A DNA stretch of 64,000 bases from Bacteroidales bacterium (GTDB lineage Bacteria > Bacteroidota > Bacteroidia > Bacteroidales > UBA4417), in contig JAURYB010000079.1 of assembly GCA_030654075.1 (NCBI GenBank), positions 18,192 through 82,191 on the forward strand, given 5' to 3'. The notes under the pieces are model-generated. The model searched no databases. It worked only from the letters and a program-made list of their open reading frames with translations, and was not told the origin of the DNA. Position 1 is the stretch's first letter, and every line of letters starts with the position of its first letter. A program made the position numbers and the translations under genes. Positions 9,282-17,913 of the stretch are shown in pieces.

Positions 9282-10049
9282 CTACCACTGCGGTTTTCTC
9301 TTTTCAAGAAATGCCTTCATGCCTTCAGTACCTTGTTTTCCAAAAAGCTGACCAAATGCCTGCGCTTCAAGTAGGCTGCCTTGGGCTAGTGAAACCTGGT
9401 AACCTTGCCTGGCCACAAATTTCACACGTTTAACGGCTTCCGGTCCTCTGGAAGCTATTACAGCAGTAATACGAAGGACTTCATCCCTAAGTAGTTCAGG
9501 TTCCGTAACTTTCTGAACAAGTCCGATGCGCAGAGCATCTGCTGCTGTGAGCATTTCGCCTGTTGTAAGCATATAAAGTGCATCGCCCATGCCAACCAAT
9601 CGTGGTAATCGTTGCGTACCGGCGTAACCGGGAATAAGTCCCAGACTAACTTCAGGTTGCCCGAATTTAGCAGTACTTGCAGCAATCCGGAAATCACATG
9701 CAAGGGCAAGCTCAAGTCCGCCACCAAGCGCAAAACCATTAATAGCAGCTATTACCGGCACTGCTATGGTTGAAAAACTTCTGAATGTATTTTGTCCGCG
9801 CAATGAAAAAGCTTCGGCTTCCTCAGGTGTTTTATTCACCATTTCGGCAATATCGGCACCGGCAACGAATGCTTTACCCGAACCGGTTATCACGATTGCA
9901 GTTAGTTCAGGATCAGTAGCCTCGTGTGCTATAAAGTGATCCATTTCATCGAAAAAAGCCGTATTAAGTGCATTCAGGCTCTCAGGACGGTTGATCGTAA
10001 CCAGCAAAAGGCTGCCACGGCGCTCAGGTTGTAATATTTTATATTCCAT
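9282..10049 (-). CDS. Enoyl-CoA hydratase/isomerase family protein
   Basis: First gene of the beta-oxidation operon. Crotonase-fold protein of 255 residues, the usual length. The oxyanion-hole segments are visible: GKAFVAGADIAEM and INGFALGGGLELALACDFRIA, followed by FGQPEVSLGLIPGYAGTQRLPR with the two catalytic glutamates of true hydratases (one in GGGLELAL, one in GQPEV). It should hydrate trans-2-enoyl-CoA to 3-hydroxyacyl-CoA for the downstream dehydrogenase and thiolase. A TATATTTG promoter element lies at 10098-10105. Confidence 0.92.
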   Translation of the reverse strand: MEYKILQPERRGSLLLVTINRPESLNALNTAFFDEMDHFIAHEATDPELTAIVITGSGKAFVAGADIAEMVNKTPEEAEAFSLRGQNTFRSFSTIAVPVIAAINGFALGGGLELALACDFRIAASTAKFGQPEVSLGLIPGYAGTQRLPRLVGMGDALYMLTTGEMLTAADALRIGLVQKVTEPELLRDEVLRITAVIASRGPEAVKRVKFVARQGYQVSLAQGSLLEAQAFGQLFGKQGTEGMKAFLEKRKPQW

Positions 10050-10097
10050 TGATTACGTTATAAGCAGGTGAGGATTGTCCTACAAATGAAACAGAAA

Positions 10098-10105
10098 CAA
10101 ATATA
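10098..10105 (-). promoter_or_regulatory. -7 element TATATTTG for the beta-oxidation operon
   Basis: Perfect TAnnTTTG on the minus strand. It is 49 bases before the enoyl-CoA hydratase start. Confidence 0.5.
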
Positions 10106-10226
10106 AATATATTTCGATATAAGAAACAATTCAGGAATAAGAAAGTTATTCCCTTTGTTTGCCCTTATGCTGTAATAAAAGCCATGATAAAGCAGGAATA
10201 TGCAAATAAAAGTTCATAGACAGGAA

Positions 10227-10376
10227 TTACAAACTCCGCCCTGCAGAATTTAGCGCCTGGTAACAGAAATAAATTCTTATACTGGAATTACAAATTCCAA
10301 ACTCCCTGGAGCGGGATTGCAAATCCCGCTCAGCGATTACAAATCCAGCTCAGCGAGCGGGATTACAAATCCAGCA
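10227..10376. repeat. REP-like palindromes: GGAATTACAAATTCC and GCGGGATTACAAATCCCGC units
   Basis: The 378-base gap between the hydratase and tsaB genes has no gene but repeats a unit of the form (G)GGATTACAAATCC. The best copy, 10309-10331, is a near-perfect palindrome (GAGCGGGATT, three bases, AATCCCGCTC). Three or four decayed copies surround it. This resembles the REP/BIME elements mobilised by IS200-like REP transposases. No transposase is in the window. Confidence 0.6.
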
Positions 10377-10427
10377 CAACTCACTCCAGGTTTTATAAAC
10401 ACTTTTTCCAGTTCCAGGTATATCTAT

Positions 10428-11135
10428 TTAATAGAGCCCCTTGACTCTTGGTTTTCCGGCCATAAAATCTTTCAGGTAAAATGGCTCACAATAAGCGACA
10501 TCGGCGAAATTATTATTCTGAAAATCACTCTCAGCCAACATGCAAATTGCAAAAGCGGATAGATTAATATTGTCTAGAAAAGTATAATTGTCTTTTAACT
10601 CAAAAAAAGATTTGCACTTGGAGGCTCCATCGCCAAAATATAGTATCTCTTTGCCCGCAAATGCGTCGAAAGAATTTTCGGTAACAATGTGTGCATTTAC
10701 CGGTTCAATAACCTGAAGATTCTGATCGAAAACAGCTGTATACACTTCCATACGCCTGGCATCAAGCATAGGGACAAGTAAAAGGTTTTCAGTATCTTTT
10801 CGCTGCTGATTATAATTCTGCAGAGCTTGCCATGCCAATGATTTCAAGGTATCAATAGCAATAAATGGCTTATCAAGGGCATAACAAAATCCTTTGGCTG
10901 AAGATACTCCAATTCTTAAGCCAGTATAGGATCCGGGGCCCATACTTACCGCTATGGCATCCAATTGTGAATAGGTTAATCCGGCTTCAGTAAATACGTC
11001 AGCAATATAAGTTGTAAGCGCGCCTGAATGATCCCTGGCACCAACCGATTCGCGGATAGCCAGCAGTTTCCCATCCCTGACCAGCGCAACCGAACAAATG
11101 GAAGTTGCCGTTTCGATACCTAAAATTAAGGACAT
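10428..11135 (-). CDS. tsaB: tRNA threonylcarbamoyladenosine biosynthesis protein TsaB
   Basis: Scaffold/regulatory subunit that pairs with TsaD to make t6A37 in tRNAs reading ANN codons. The 235-residue length and motifs are typical of the family: LGIETATSICSVALV at the N-terminus, the GPGSYTGLRIGVSSAKGFCYAL core, and a degenerate second half. TsaD, TsaC and TsaE genes are not adjacent. A TAAATTTG element at 11158-11165 gives a promoter about 25 bases upstream, and the terminator at 11181-11208 separates it from the efflux operon, so it is a single-gene unit. Confidence 0.93.
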   Translation of the reverse strand: MSLILGIETATSICSVALVRDGKLLAIRESVGARDHSGALTTYIADVFTEAGLTYSQLDAIAVSMGPGSYTGLRIGVSSAKGFCYALDKPFIAIDTLKSLAWQALQNYNQQRKDTENLLLVPMLDARRMEVYTAVFDQNLQVIEPVNAHIVTENSFDAFAGKEILYFGDGASKCKSFFELKDNYTFLDNINLSAFAICMLAESDFQNNNFADVAYCEPFYLKDFMAGKPRVKGLY

Positions 11136-11157
11136 GAGTGAAGTGTTAAATTGGCTG

Positions 11158-11165
11158 CAAATTTA
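11158..11165 (-). promoter_or_regulatory. -7 element TAAATTTG for tsaB
   Basis: Perfect TAnnTTTG on the minus strand, 22 bases before the tsaB start codon and just past the upstream terminator. Confidence 0.5.
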
Positions 11166-11180
11166 CAACCTTGTTAAATA

Positions 11181-11208
11181 AGAAAGGCCCGTTCCCGGGC
11201 CTTTCTCT
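11181..11208 (-). terminator. Terminator after the efflux operon
   Basis: A long GC-rich stem, AGAAAGGCCCG paired with CGGGCCTTTCT, followed on the minus strand by TATTTAAC. It lies 17 bases after the stop codon of the adaptor gene. Confidence 0.75.
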
Positions 11209-11224
11209 AAAAATATAGTATTTC

Positions 11225-12589
11225 CTATTTTTTCTCGTCTGTGTACAAATCCTTAGGGTCAACCTTTGTAACCTTATCACCGTCCTTCAGCTTTTTGGAA
11301 ACAGCGCGGTAAGGAGCTGTAATAATCTCTTGCCCATCCTTCAATCCTTCTGTAATCTGGATATATGTATTATCCTGGATTCCTGTTTTTACTTTCAGCA
11401 TTTTCGTAACGCCTTTGTCGTACAGGAAAACATATTCCTGAACCACTTCTGCTTTCTTTTTTACATTTTCATCACCTTGTTGTGCCTGGTCGTTTTCTTC
11501 CACTTTAGGTGCCGCTTTGGTAGTATCCGCCCTTGTTGTTACCGCCTGAATAGGAAGTGTCAGAACATTTTCAACACTTTCGGTCCTGATATCAACGGTA
11601 GCCGACATACCCGGACGGAATGGAGAATCATTAGGTTTATCCACAGCAATTAAATCTTTATAGGAGGATGGAAGTATACGGATTTTCACATCAAAATTAG
11701 TAACCTGGTCGGCACTAACTCCAACTGTATTTGCCGAAGTACTTATTTCGGTAACTATGCCTTTAAACTTGCGGTTTTGGTAGGCGTCAACTTCCACTAA
11801 GGCAGTATCATTAAGCGTAACGCGAACAATGTCGTTTTCGTTAACACTTACTTTTACTTCCATAGTCTGAAGGTTTGCAATACGCAATATTTCGGTACCT
11901 GATCCGAATTGTGAAGCACCGGCAACGCGTTCGCCTTTTTCGAGGTTGAGTTTCGATATTGTCCCTCCTACAGGGGCATAAATAGAAGTCTTGGATAGAT
12001 TTTCTTTCGATTCCTTCACACCAGCTTCGGCATTTTTAACATTAAAAGCAGCTGCCTTTATACTTTGTTCGGCTGCCTCAACCTGGGCCTGGGCCACGTC
12101 GAAATTAGCTTTTGATGTTTCATATTCGGCATCGGAAATTGCTTTCTGGTTATGCAGTTTGTCATTACGTTCGAATGAACTTTTTGCGTTGATAAATTGT
12201 GAATTTATCTGCGCAAGCTGAGCTTTCGAATTGGCCAGGTTAGCCTGCGATGTATTAAGTGCCGCAATAGTACGATCGTAATTTGATAAGTATATTTCAG
12301 GGTTTATTTTTGCTAGCAATTGACCTGATTTAACCAGATCTCCTTCTTTTATATAAAGTTCAATAATTTCTCCAGATACATCGGGAGAAAGCTTGACTTC
12401 ACTTTCAGGGGCGATTTTTCCGTTAGCCGAAACCACTTCCACAATTGTGCGTTTGGTAACTTTCTCGGTTGCCACTTTTGTTTCATCGGGTTTACCGATC
12501 AGCCCCTTTTTCTTGGCAATAATACCACCGATAAGAGCAACAGCAACAAAAATAATTAGTATCCAGATAATTCTTTTCTTTGTAAACAT
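11225..12589 (-). CDS. Efflux periplasmic adaptor (HlyD/MacA/RND membrane-fusion family)
   Basis: Membrane-fusion protein of 454 residues linking an inner-membrane pump to TolC. An N-terminal membrane anchor (IIWILIIFVAVALIGGIIA) is followed by a biotinyl-lipoyl half (SGEIIELYIKEGDLVKSGQLLAKI), a long coiled-coil hairpin (about residues 100-200, with many A/N/Q heptads), the second lipoyl half (SIYAPVGGTISKLNLEKGERV), and the beta-barrel and C-terminal domains. It carries an acidic/Gln insertion near residue 370 and a charged C-terminus. The tolC-like gene is directly upstream. The ATPase/permease normally found in such operons is not present on either side. Confidence 0.9.
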   Translation of the reverse strand: MFTKKRIIWILIIFVAVALIGGIIAKKKGLIGKPDETKVATEKVTKRTIVEVVSANGKIAPESEVKLSPDVSGEIIELYIKEGDLVKSGQLLAKINPEIYLSNYDRTIAALNTSQANLANSKAQLAQINSQFINAKSSFERNDKLHNQKAISDAEYETSKANFDVAQAQVEAAEQSIKAAAFNVKNAEAGVKESKENLSKTSIYAPVGGTISKLNLEKGERVAGASQFGSGTEILRIANLQTMEVKVSVNENDIVRVTLNDTALVEVDAYQNRKFKGIVTEISTSANTVGVSADQVTNFDVKIRILPSSYKDLIAVDKPNDSPFRPGMSATVDIRTESVENVLTLPIQAVTTRADTTKAAPKVEENDQAQQGDENVKKKAEVVQEYVFLYDKGVTKMLKVKTGIQDNTYIQITEGLKDGQEIITAPYRAVSKKLKDGDKVTKVDPKDLYTDEKK

Positions 12590-12652
12590 TGTTGATATGG
12601 ATTAATTTATGATTCGGTTTCTTGTTTGTCAGTATATTTAAATAATGAGCTT

Positions 12653-14008
12653 TTATTTCCGTTTGAGTGATAAAGGTTTACCCATGTAGAAATCAAGCAC
12701 CGTACTCTTGAAAATGAATTCAAATTTGGCGTTCAGCTGGTCGGATTCCGCTTTTGCAAGGTCTTTCTTTGAGTTATTATAATCTACAGAGTTTAATGTT
12801 CCTACATTAAATTTCTGATCGGCATACCTGAAGGACTCACGTGCGGCATTAACACCAATGGTAGATGCATTATAATTATTCAGAGCAGCTTTGGCATCGG
12901 CATATGCCTGTTCAATAGTTTTACGAAGCTGAAGTTTGCTGAGTTCAAGGTTATATTGAGAATTTTCAACATTTATTTTAGCGCGGCTGATAGCCGTACG
13001 CGTTGCCCATCCGTTAAAAATAGGCACATTCAGATTGAGTGAAATAGAGCGGTTGAAATTGTCTTTTACCTGATCGGCAAAAGGTTTTGTATTATACGAG
13101 TAGTTAATTGTATCGAGTATTTTGTTGGCTCCCGAAAAACCTGTTCCCAATGAACCCTGTAATGTAAGCGTGGGCGATTGACCACCTTGTGCCATTGATA
13201 AGCCGATTTCGGAACTTTTAACTCTTGACTCGGCACTTTTGATAACAGGCTGAGTTTCCAGTGCGAAACCATAAATTTGTTCCGCAGAAGTTGCAAGGCT
13301 TGGTTGTAATGCCATTTCCAGGTCGGGTGTTTCAATTTCAAAGCCTTGGGTTGTAGGCAAATCCAGCATCTGAACCAGTGTAAGATATGCAATATCCAGG
13401 TTATTCAGGGCACTTACAACCTGTGAATTATCCAATGCACGCTGAGCTTCGAGGGTATAAAAATCACCCTGAGCCAATGATCCGGCATCAACAAGTATTT
13501 TCAACCTTTTCGACTGCAATTCAGTTGCATTAAGCTGATTTTGGGTGGTTTTAACCAATTCTTTGTAATAGAGTATCTGCAGATATCCTGTCGCTATATT
13601 AAGCGACATATCATCCATGAATTTATCCGTGTCAAAATGAGTAGCTTCCAGGTCTTTCTTGCGTTGTTTAATCTGGTTTAGCTTCTGGAGACCGCCAAAG
13701 AGTGTCACCGTTGATCCCAGATAAAAGTTATCAGTTTGCACCCTGTTGGTTGCAAATTGATTTGTATATCGGTCGACAGTCTGGCCAAAATTATATCCAT
13801 GGCTGGCCCCACCGTTTACTGAAGGAAGGAGACTTAGTTTATCCTGTTGCAACAAAGCCTGCTCATTTTCAACCTGCAGAAGCTGTTGTTTTACCTGGAT
13901 ATTATTGGTGAGCGCGTATTCAACACATTTTTCAAGTGTCCAAACTTCCTGTGCTTTAAGAGAGGTTATTAGCACAAGGGAACAAATTATTAAAAAATAT
14001 TTTCTCAT
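12653..14008 (-). CDS. TolC family outer membrane efflux protein
   Basis: The 451-residue product starts with a signal peptide (KYFLIICSLVLITSLKAQ) and shows the two-fold TolC pattern: helix starts WTLEKCVEYALTNNIQVKQQ and the second repeat SRVKSSEIGLSMAQGGQSPTLTLQG, with LNVPIFNGWATRTAISRAK as the outer-barrel entry. It would form the trimeric outer-membrane duct for the adaptor encoded 63 bases downstream. The promoter element TAACTTTG lies at 14067-14074. Other type I secretion or tripartite efflux roles cannot be separated without the missing pump. Confidence 0.93.
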   Translation of the reverse strand: MRKYFLIICSLVLITSLKAQEVWTLEKCVEYALTNNIQVKQQLLQVENEQALLQQDKLSLLPSVNGGASHGYNFGQTVDRYTNQFATNRVQTDNFYLGSTVTLFGGLQKLNQIKQRKKDLEATHFDTDKFMDDMSLNIATGYLQILYYKELVKTTQNQLNATELQSKRLKILVDAGSLAQGDFYTLEAQRALDNSQVVSALNNLDIAYLTLVQMLDLPTTQGFEIETPDLEMALQPSLATSAEQIYGFALETQPVIKSAESRVKSSEIGLSMAQGGQSPTLTLQGSLGTGFSGANKILDTINYSYNTKPFADQVKDNFNRSISLNLNVPIFNGWATRTAISRAKINVENSQYNLELSKLQLRKTIEQAYADAKAALNNYNASTIGVNAARESFRYADQKFNVGTLNSVDYNNSKKDLAKAESDQLNAKFEFIFKSTVLDFYMGKPLSLKRK

Positions 14009-14066
14009 GGAAAACAGCTTATAGTTCCTAATTTTAGTTAGCGTATATATTATTGAATTAATTTTA

Positions 14067-14074
14067 CAAAGTTA
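14067..14074 (-). promoter_or_regulatory. -7 element TAACTTTG for the tolC-adaptor operon
   Basis: Perfect TAnnTTTG on the minus strand. It is 58 bases before the TolC-like start codon, in the divergent gap with the M1 peptidase gene. Confidence 0.5.
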
Positions 14075-14095
14075 TTGTAACTATCATATAAACAT

Positions 14096-16189
14096 ATGAC
14101 AAAACCATTTTTAATTGCATTTTTAACAATATTTTTTCTATTAAACAGCCGAAACACCATTTTTGCTCAATCCTCTTTAAAAGAAAATCGTAAAACCGTA
14201 TTGTACAGCGATACTATAGAAGCAATTCACTATGGTATTCATCTAACAGATATCAATCTGACGAATAAAACAATACAAGGTTACACCGAAGTACTACTTG
14301 TTTCCAAAACCAGGAAGCTTTCAGCCATTAAACTTGAGCTTGCCAACCTGGCTGTTGATTCGGTGTTCATTAATGCTGTCAAGATTAAAGTTTTCAGTCA
14401 TTCCACCAATAAACTCACAATTAAACTTAAATCGCCAATAAATACCGGCGATACTATCCTGGCTGTTATTTATTATCATGGAAAACCTTTTATAGATCCA
14501 AGCGGATGGGGCGGATTTCATTTTTCGGGAGATTACGCGCTTAATCTGGGTGTAGGTTTTGATGCCATTCCTCACAACCTGGGAAAAGCCTGGTTCCCGT
14601 GCATTGATGATTTTCACGACAGGGCTTTATATGATGTATATCTCACAGTTGCAAATGATAAAAAAGCTATAAGCGGAGGTACTTTGATTGATGTTACCAA
14701 TCATGGCAACAATACCTCCACCTGGCACTGGAAAACGAAATATAGTTTACCAACTTATCTTATTTCGGCTACAACAGGTAAATACGAATTAAAAACAGAT
14801 ACCTATGACGGCCAGCAAGCTTCGGTTCCGATAACCTATTATTGCAAACCCGCTGATACCGCACACGTACCTGGAACATTTATCAATTTAAAAAAAATCC
14901 TCCGGGTTTTTGAAGATAATTTCGGGCCATATCCCTTTGAACGGATTGGATATACCGGCACACCCAAAGGCCTGGGTGCCATGGAACATGCTTCAAATAT
15001 AAGTTATCCTTTTTATGGATGGAGCGGAAGTACTGATAACGAATGGTGGTATGCCCACGAACTTTCACATATGTGGTTTGGGGATCAAGTTACCTGCGCT
15101 TCGGCCGAAGACATGTGGCTTAACGAAGGCTGGGCCGTTTGGTGTGAATCACTGTATCGTGAAGGAATTTACGGGAAACAAGCATACAAGGACAATATGC
15201 GCTCTAAACTAAAGGATGTGCTGCAAACGACCTCAATAACAGATGGTGGTTATTTCGCTCTATATGGAATCCCTCCAACAATTACTTATGGAAGCACGGT
15301 TTATCAGAAAGGGGGACAAGTTGTTCATACTCTTCGCGGATATATCGGAGATAGCCTGTTTTTCGGGGGCATAAATGCTTACCTTCAAAAATATGCTTAC
15401 AATTATGCTTCTACTTATGATCTGCGCAATTTTCTTTCATCCTATACCAAAATTGATTTGCTCCCTTTTTTCGACGCTTGGGTATTTGCGCCGGGATTCC
15501 CTCATTTCTCTGTTGATTCATCGGTTACAGTTAAATCAGGAAACGGATATGATGTTCAGGTTTTCATACGCCAGAAACTTAAAGGAGCAACTCAATATGC
15601 TAATGCAAATCACCTGGAAATAACATTTATGGATAGCTCCTGGCACAAAATTACGGATACAATTGTATTTTCGGGTGCAGGGGGAAATAAAACCTTTCAT
15701 CTTCCATTTTCCCCAACTATAGTGATGGCCGATATGGATGAAAAGATTTCGGATGCTACAACCGATGAATTTAAAGTTATAAAAAGCACCGGTGAATATG
15801 ATTACAAGCAAACCTTTTGCAAACTCCAGGTAGAAAAGATAGCTGATTCGGCCTTTGTCCGTATTACACATAACTGGGTAGCTCCCGACAGTATGAAGGT
15901 GCTAATACCTGGAATCCGAATTTCAGACACACGATACTGGACAGTAGAAGGGATATTTCCCACCGGATTCAAAGCAAAGGGAGAATTTATATACAAAGCA
16001 TCTGAAAATCTTGACAAAACGCTACTGACTGATCCGAAAGATTCGATTTTAATGCTTTATCGGACCGGCGCAGGAAGTGCCTGGGAAAAAACACATTTTA
16101 TCCGCAAGGGTTCCTTGACCGAAGGTACCATCACAGTTGATAACCTGCAGAAAGGTGAATATACTTTGGGTGTTTTGAATTCAAAATAA
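14096..16189 (+). CDS. M1 family zinc metallopeptidase, exported
   Basis: Aminopeptidase-type metalloenzyme of 697 residues with a signal peptide (PFLIAFLTIFFLLNSRNTIFAQ). Zinc ligands are in H321-E322-L-S-H325 and E344 (WLNEGWAVWCE), the HExxH-x18-E layout of gluzincins. The exopeptidase motif GAMEH (LGAMEHASNISYP) precedes it. The N-terminal saddle domain and a shorter C-terminal part follow the family plan, but the ERAP-like helical domain is short, as in leukotriene-A4-hydrolase-like and Bacteroidota M1 enzymes. It probably acts in the periplasm or at the surface in peptide scavenging. It is divergent from tolC and stands alone. Confidence 0.92.
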   Translation: MTKPFLIAFLTIFFLLNSRNTIFAQSSLKENRKTVLYSDTIEAIHYGIHLTDINLTNKTIQGYTEVLLVSKTRKLSAIKLELANLAVDSVFINAVKIKVFSHSTNKLTIKLKSPINTGDTILAVIYYHGKPFIDPSGWGGFHFSGDYALNLGVGFDAIPHNLGKAWFPCIDDFHDRALYDVYLTVANDKKAISGGTLIDVTNHGNNTSTWHWKTKYSLPTYLISATTGKYELKTDTYDGQQASVPITYYCKPADTAHVPGTFINLKKILRVFEDNFGPYPFERIGYTGTPKGLGAMEHASNISYPFYGWSGSTDNEWWYAHELSHMWFGDQVTCASAEDMWLNEGWAVWCESLYREGIYGKQAYKDNMRSKLKDVLQTTSITDGGYFALYGIPPTITYGSTVYQKGGQVVHTLRGYIGDSLFFGGINAYLQKYAYNYASTYDLRNFLSSYTKIDLLPFFDAWVFAPGFPHFSVDSSVTVKSGNGYDVQVFIRQKLKGATQYANANHLEITFMDSSWHKITDTIVFSGAGGNKTFHLPFSPTIVMADMDEKISDATTDEFKVIKSTGEYDYKQTFCKLQVEKIADSAFVRITHNWVAPDSMKVLIPGIRISDTRYWTVEGIFPTGFKAKGEFIYKASENLDKTLLTDPKDSILMLYRTGAGSAWEKTHFIRKGSLTEGTITVDNLQKGEYTLGVLNSK

Positions 16190-16293
16190 ATGGATAAAAA
16201 ATAAGATCGCAATTCAAAAACTTAATCGCATAAACAATTGTTTTGGAATATTTTATATTACTCAGAATTGTACCTCTCTAACTGCAAACAATA

Positions 16294-16974
16294 ATGATAG
16301 AACAGTATTTTGCTGAACTCCAAACCACTTTTGAGAAGCATGCAAATCCTGCCACTGCAGCCGGGGCCAGAGCTTATATGCGTAATCTCTCAGAATACTA
16401 CGGACTGACATCGCCCTTGCGTAGGAAACTGACCAAAGAATTTATAGCAAAATCCGGGTATCCGCCCTACGAACAACTGGAGGAAATGGTCCGCTTTGCA
16501 TGGGAACAACCACAGAGGGAATGGCAGTATGTTGCTATGGAAATTGTGGAAAAATCCGTTAAAAAAGCAGATCAAAGCCTTCTCGATCTGGCTGAATGGA
16601 TGATAACAAACAAATCGTGGTGGGATTCAGTTGATTTTATAGCTCCGAATATTGCGGGTGTTTTGTTTAAGCGTTACCCGGAAATCAAAATGCAGTATAT
16701 TGAAAAGTGGATGCAATCTGAAAACCTTTGGTTGCAACGTTCTTGCCTTTTACACCAGTTGCGCGATACTAAAACTACTGACAGAGCCTTGCTTTTCAAC
16801 CTTTGCGAACGCCTGTCCGATCATCCTGATTTCTTTATCCGTAAAGCCATTGGCTGGTCGCTGAGGCAATATTCAAAAGTATTTCCCGAAGCCGTTATTG
16901 ATTTTGTAAACAGCCATAAGCTAAGTAACCTGAGCAGGAAAGAGGCACTAAAAGTGATCACTAGGAATGGTTAA
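16294..16974 (+). CDS. DNA alkylation repair protein, AlkD-like
   Basis: All-helical protein of 226 residues built from HEAT-like repeats. Typical AlkD features are seen: YMRNLSEYYGLTSPLRRKLTKEF near the N-terminus, WWDSVDFIAPNIAGVLF with the conserved Trp and Asp that contact the lesion, LWLQRSCLLHQLR, and FIRKAIGWSLRQYSK. AlkD glycosylases remove positively charged alkylated bases such as N7- and N3-alkylpurines. The gene is monocistronic, about 100 bases after the peptidase gene. Confidence 0.92.
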   Translation: MIEQYFAELQTTFEKHANPATAAGARAYMRNLSEYYGLTSPLRRKLTKEFIAKSGYPPYEQLEEMVRFAWEQPQREWQYVAMEIVEKSVKKADQSLLDLAEWMITNKSWWDSVDFIAPNIAGVLFKRYPEIKMQYIEKWMQSENLWLQRSCLLHQLRDTKTTDRALLFNLCERLSDHPDFFIRKAIGWSLRQYSKVFPEAVIDFVNSHKLSNLSRKEALKVITRNG

Positions 16975-17139
16975 GTTTGCTTGCCGGAAGATATAGTTAA
17001 AATGGGACAATTTGTTAAATTCCAATCTCAAATTCCAAATAGACAATACTGGTAAGTTTCTAAACAACTTTTACCTATATTTTATTCCGGGAATTTAATT
17101 CTTGGTACCTTGTTGCTTGGAATTTGGAATTTGAATATT

Positions 17140-17847
17140 TTAGGCTGGATTCTCGGTAACCAGTTTAAATCCAATACCATGTACGTTAATCAGTTCCACC
17201 GAAGTATCTTCTTTCAGATATTTGCGGATTTTGGCTATATAAACATCCATACTCCTGGCATTGAAATAACTATCGTTTTGCCAGATCCGATTCAGCGCAA
17301 AGCTACGGTCGACAACCTGGTTCACATGCTCACATAATATTTTAAGCAACTCTGCTTCTTTACTTGTGAGTTTCTGATCTTCACCATTCAGATGAAGGTT
17401 CTGATGGTTATAATCGAAAACGAAATTACCCAACGTAAAAGTTCCCTTATCCGTTTTACCATCAGTTACTTTAGCCGATCGTCTCAGAATGGCTTCGATA
17501 CGGGCCAGAAGTTCTTCCATGCTGAATGGTTTGGTAAGATAATCGTCGCCTCCTGCCTGGAAGCCTTTCAGTTTATCATCTTCGAGCGATTTGGCAGTCA
17601 GAAACAGGATCGGGATCTGGGTATCTACTTTACGGATATCCTTAGCCAGTGTAAATCCATCCTTAATGGGCATCATTACATCCACAACACAAAAATCAAA
17701 GGATTCCTTGCTGAAAACATCGAGTGCTTCCTGTCCGTTAATACAAAGCCTGGGGGCATATCCCTTGGCTTCGAGGTAAGTGCGCAGAATAGTGCCAAGA
17801 TTACGGTCGTCTTCGGCAAGCAGGATCTTTATTTTTTCGTTTTCCAT
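17140..17847 (-). CDS. OmpR/PhoB-family response regulator (RprY-like)
   Basis: The 235-residue regulator has a receiver domain with acidic pocket EDD (12-14), phospho-acceptor Asp56 (CVVDVMMP), Thr in FLTAKS and Lys in LTKPFSMEEL. A C-terminal winged helix follows (LTSKEAELLKILCEHVNQVVDRSFALNRIWQ, ARSMDVYIAKIRKYL). It is preceded by its sensor kinase with a gap of 66 bases, kinase first. The pair resembles the RprX/RprY system of Bacteroidota. OmpR-family regulators bind direct repeats spaced about one helical turn, which is the arrangement found before the three small RNA genes at 19.67-20.35 kb. Confidence 0.92.
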   Translation of the reverse strand: MENEKIKILLAEDDRNLGTILRTYLEAKGYAPRLCINGQEALDVFSKESFDFCVVDVMMPIKDGFTLAKDIRKVDTQIPILFLTAKSLEDDKLKGFQAGGDDYLTKPFSMEELLARIEAILRRSAKVTDGKTDKGTFTLGNFVFDYNHQNLHLNGEDQKLTSKEAELLKILCEHVNQVVDRSFALNRIWQNDSYFNARSMDVYIAKIRKYLKEDTSVELINVHGIGFKLVTENPA

Positions 17848-17913
17848 ATTCGGTATTATTAACGTGTTAATTACCTGTATATTATTGGATTGTGTATTTT
17901 ATTCTAAGTAATT

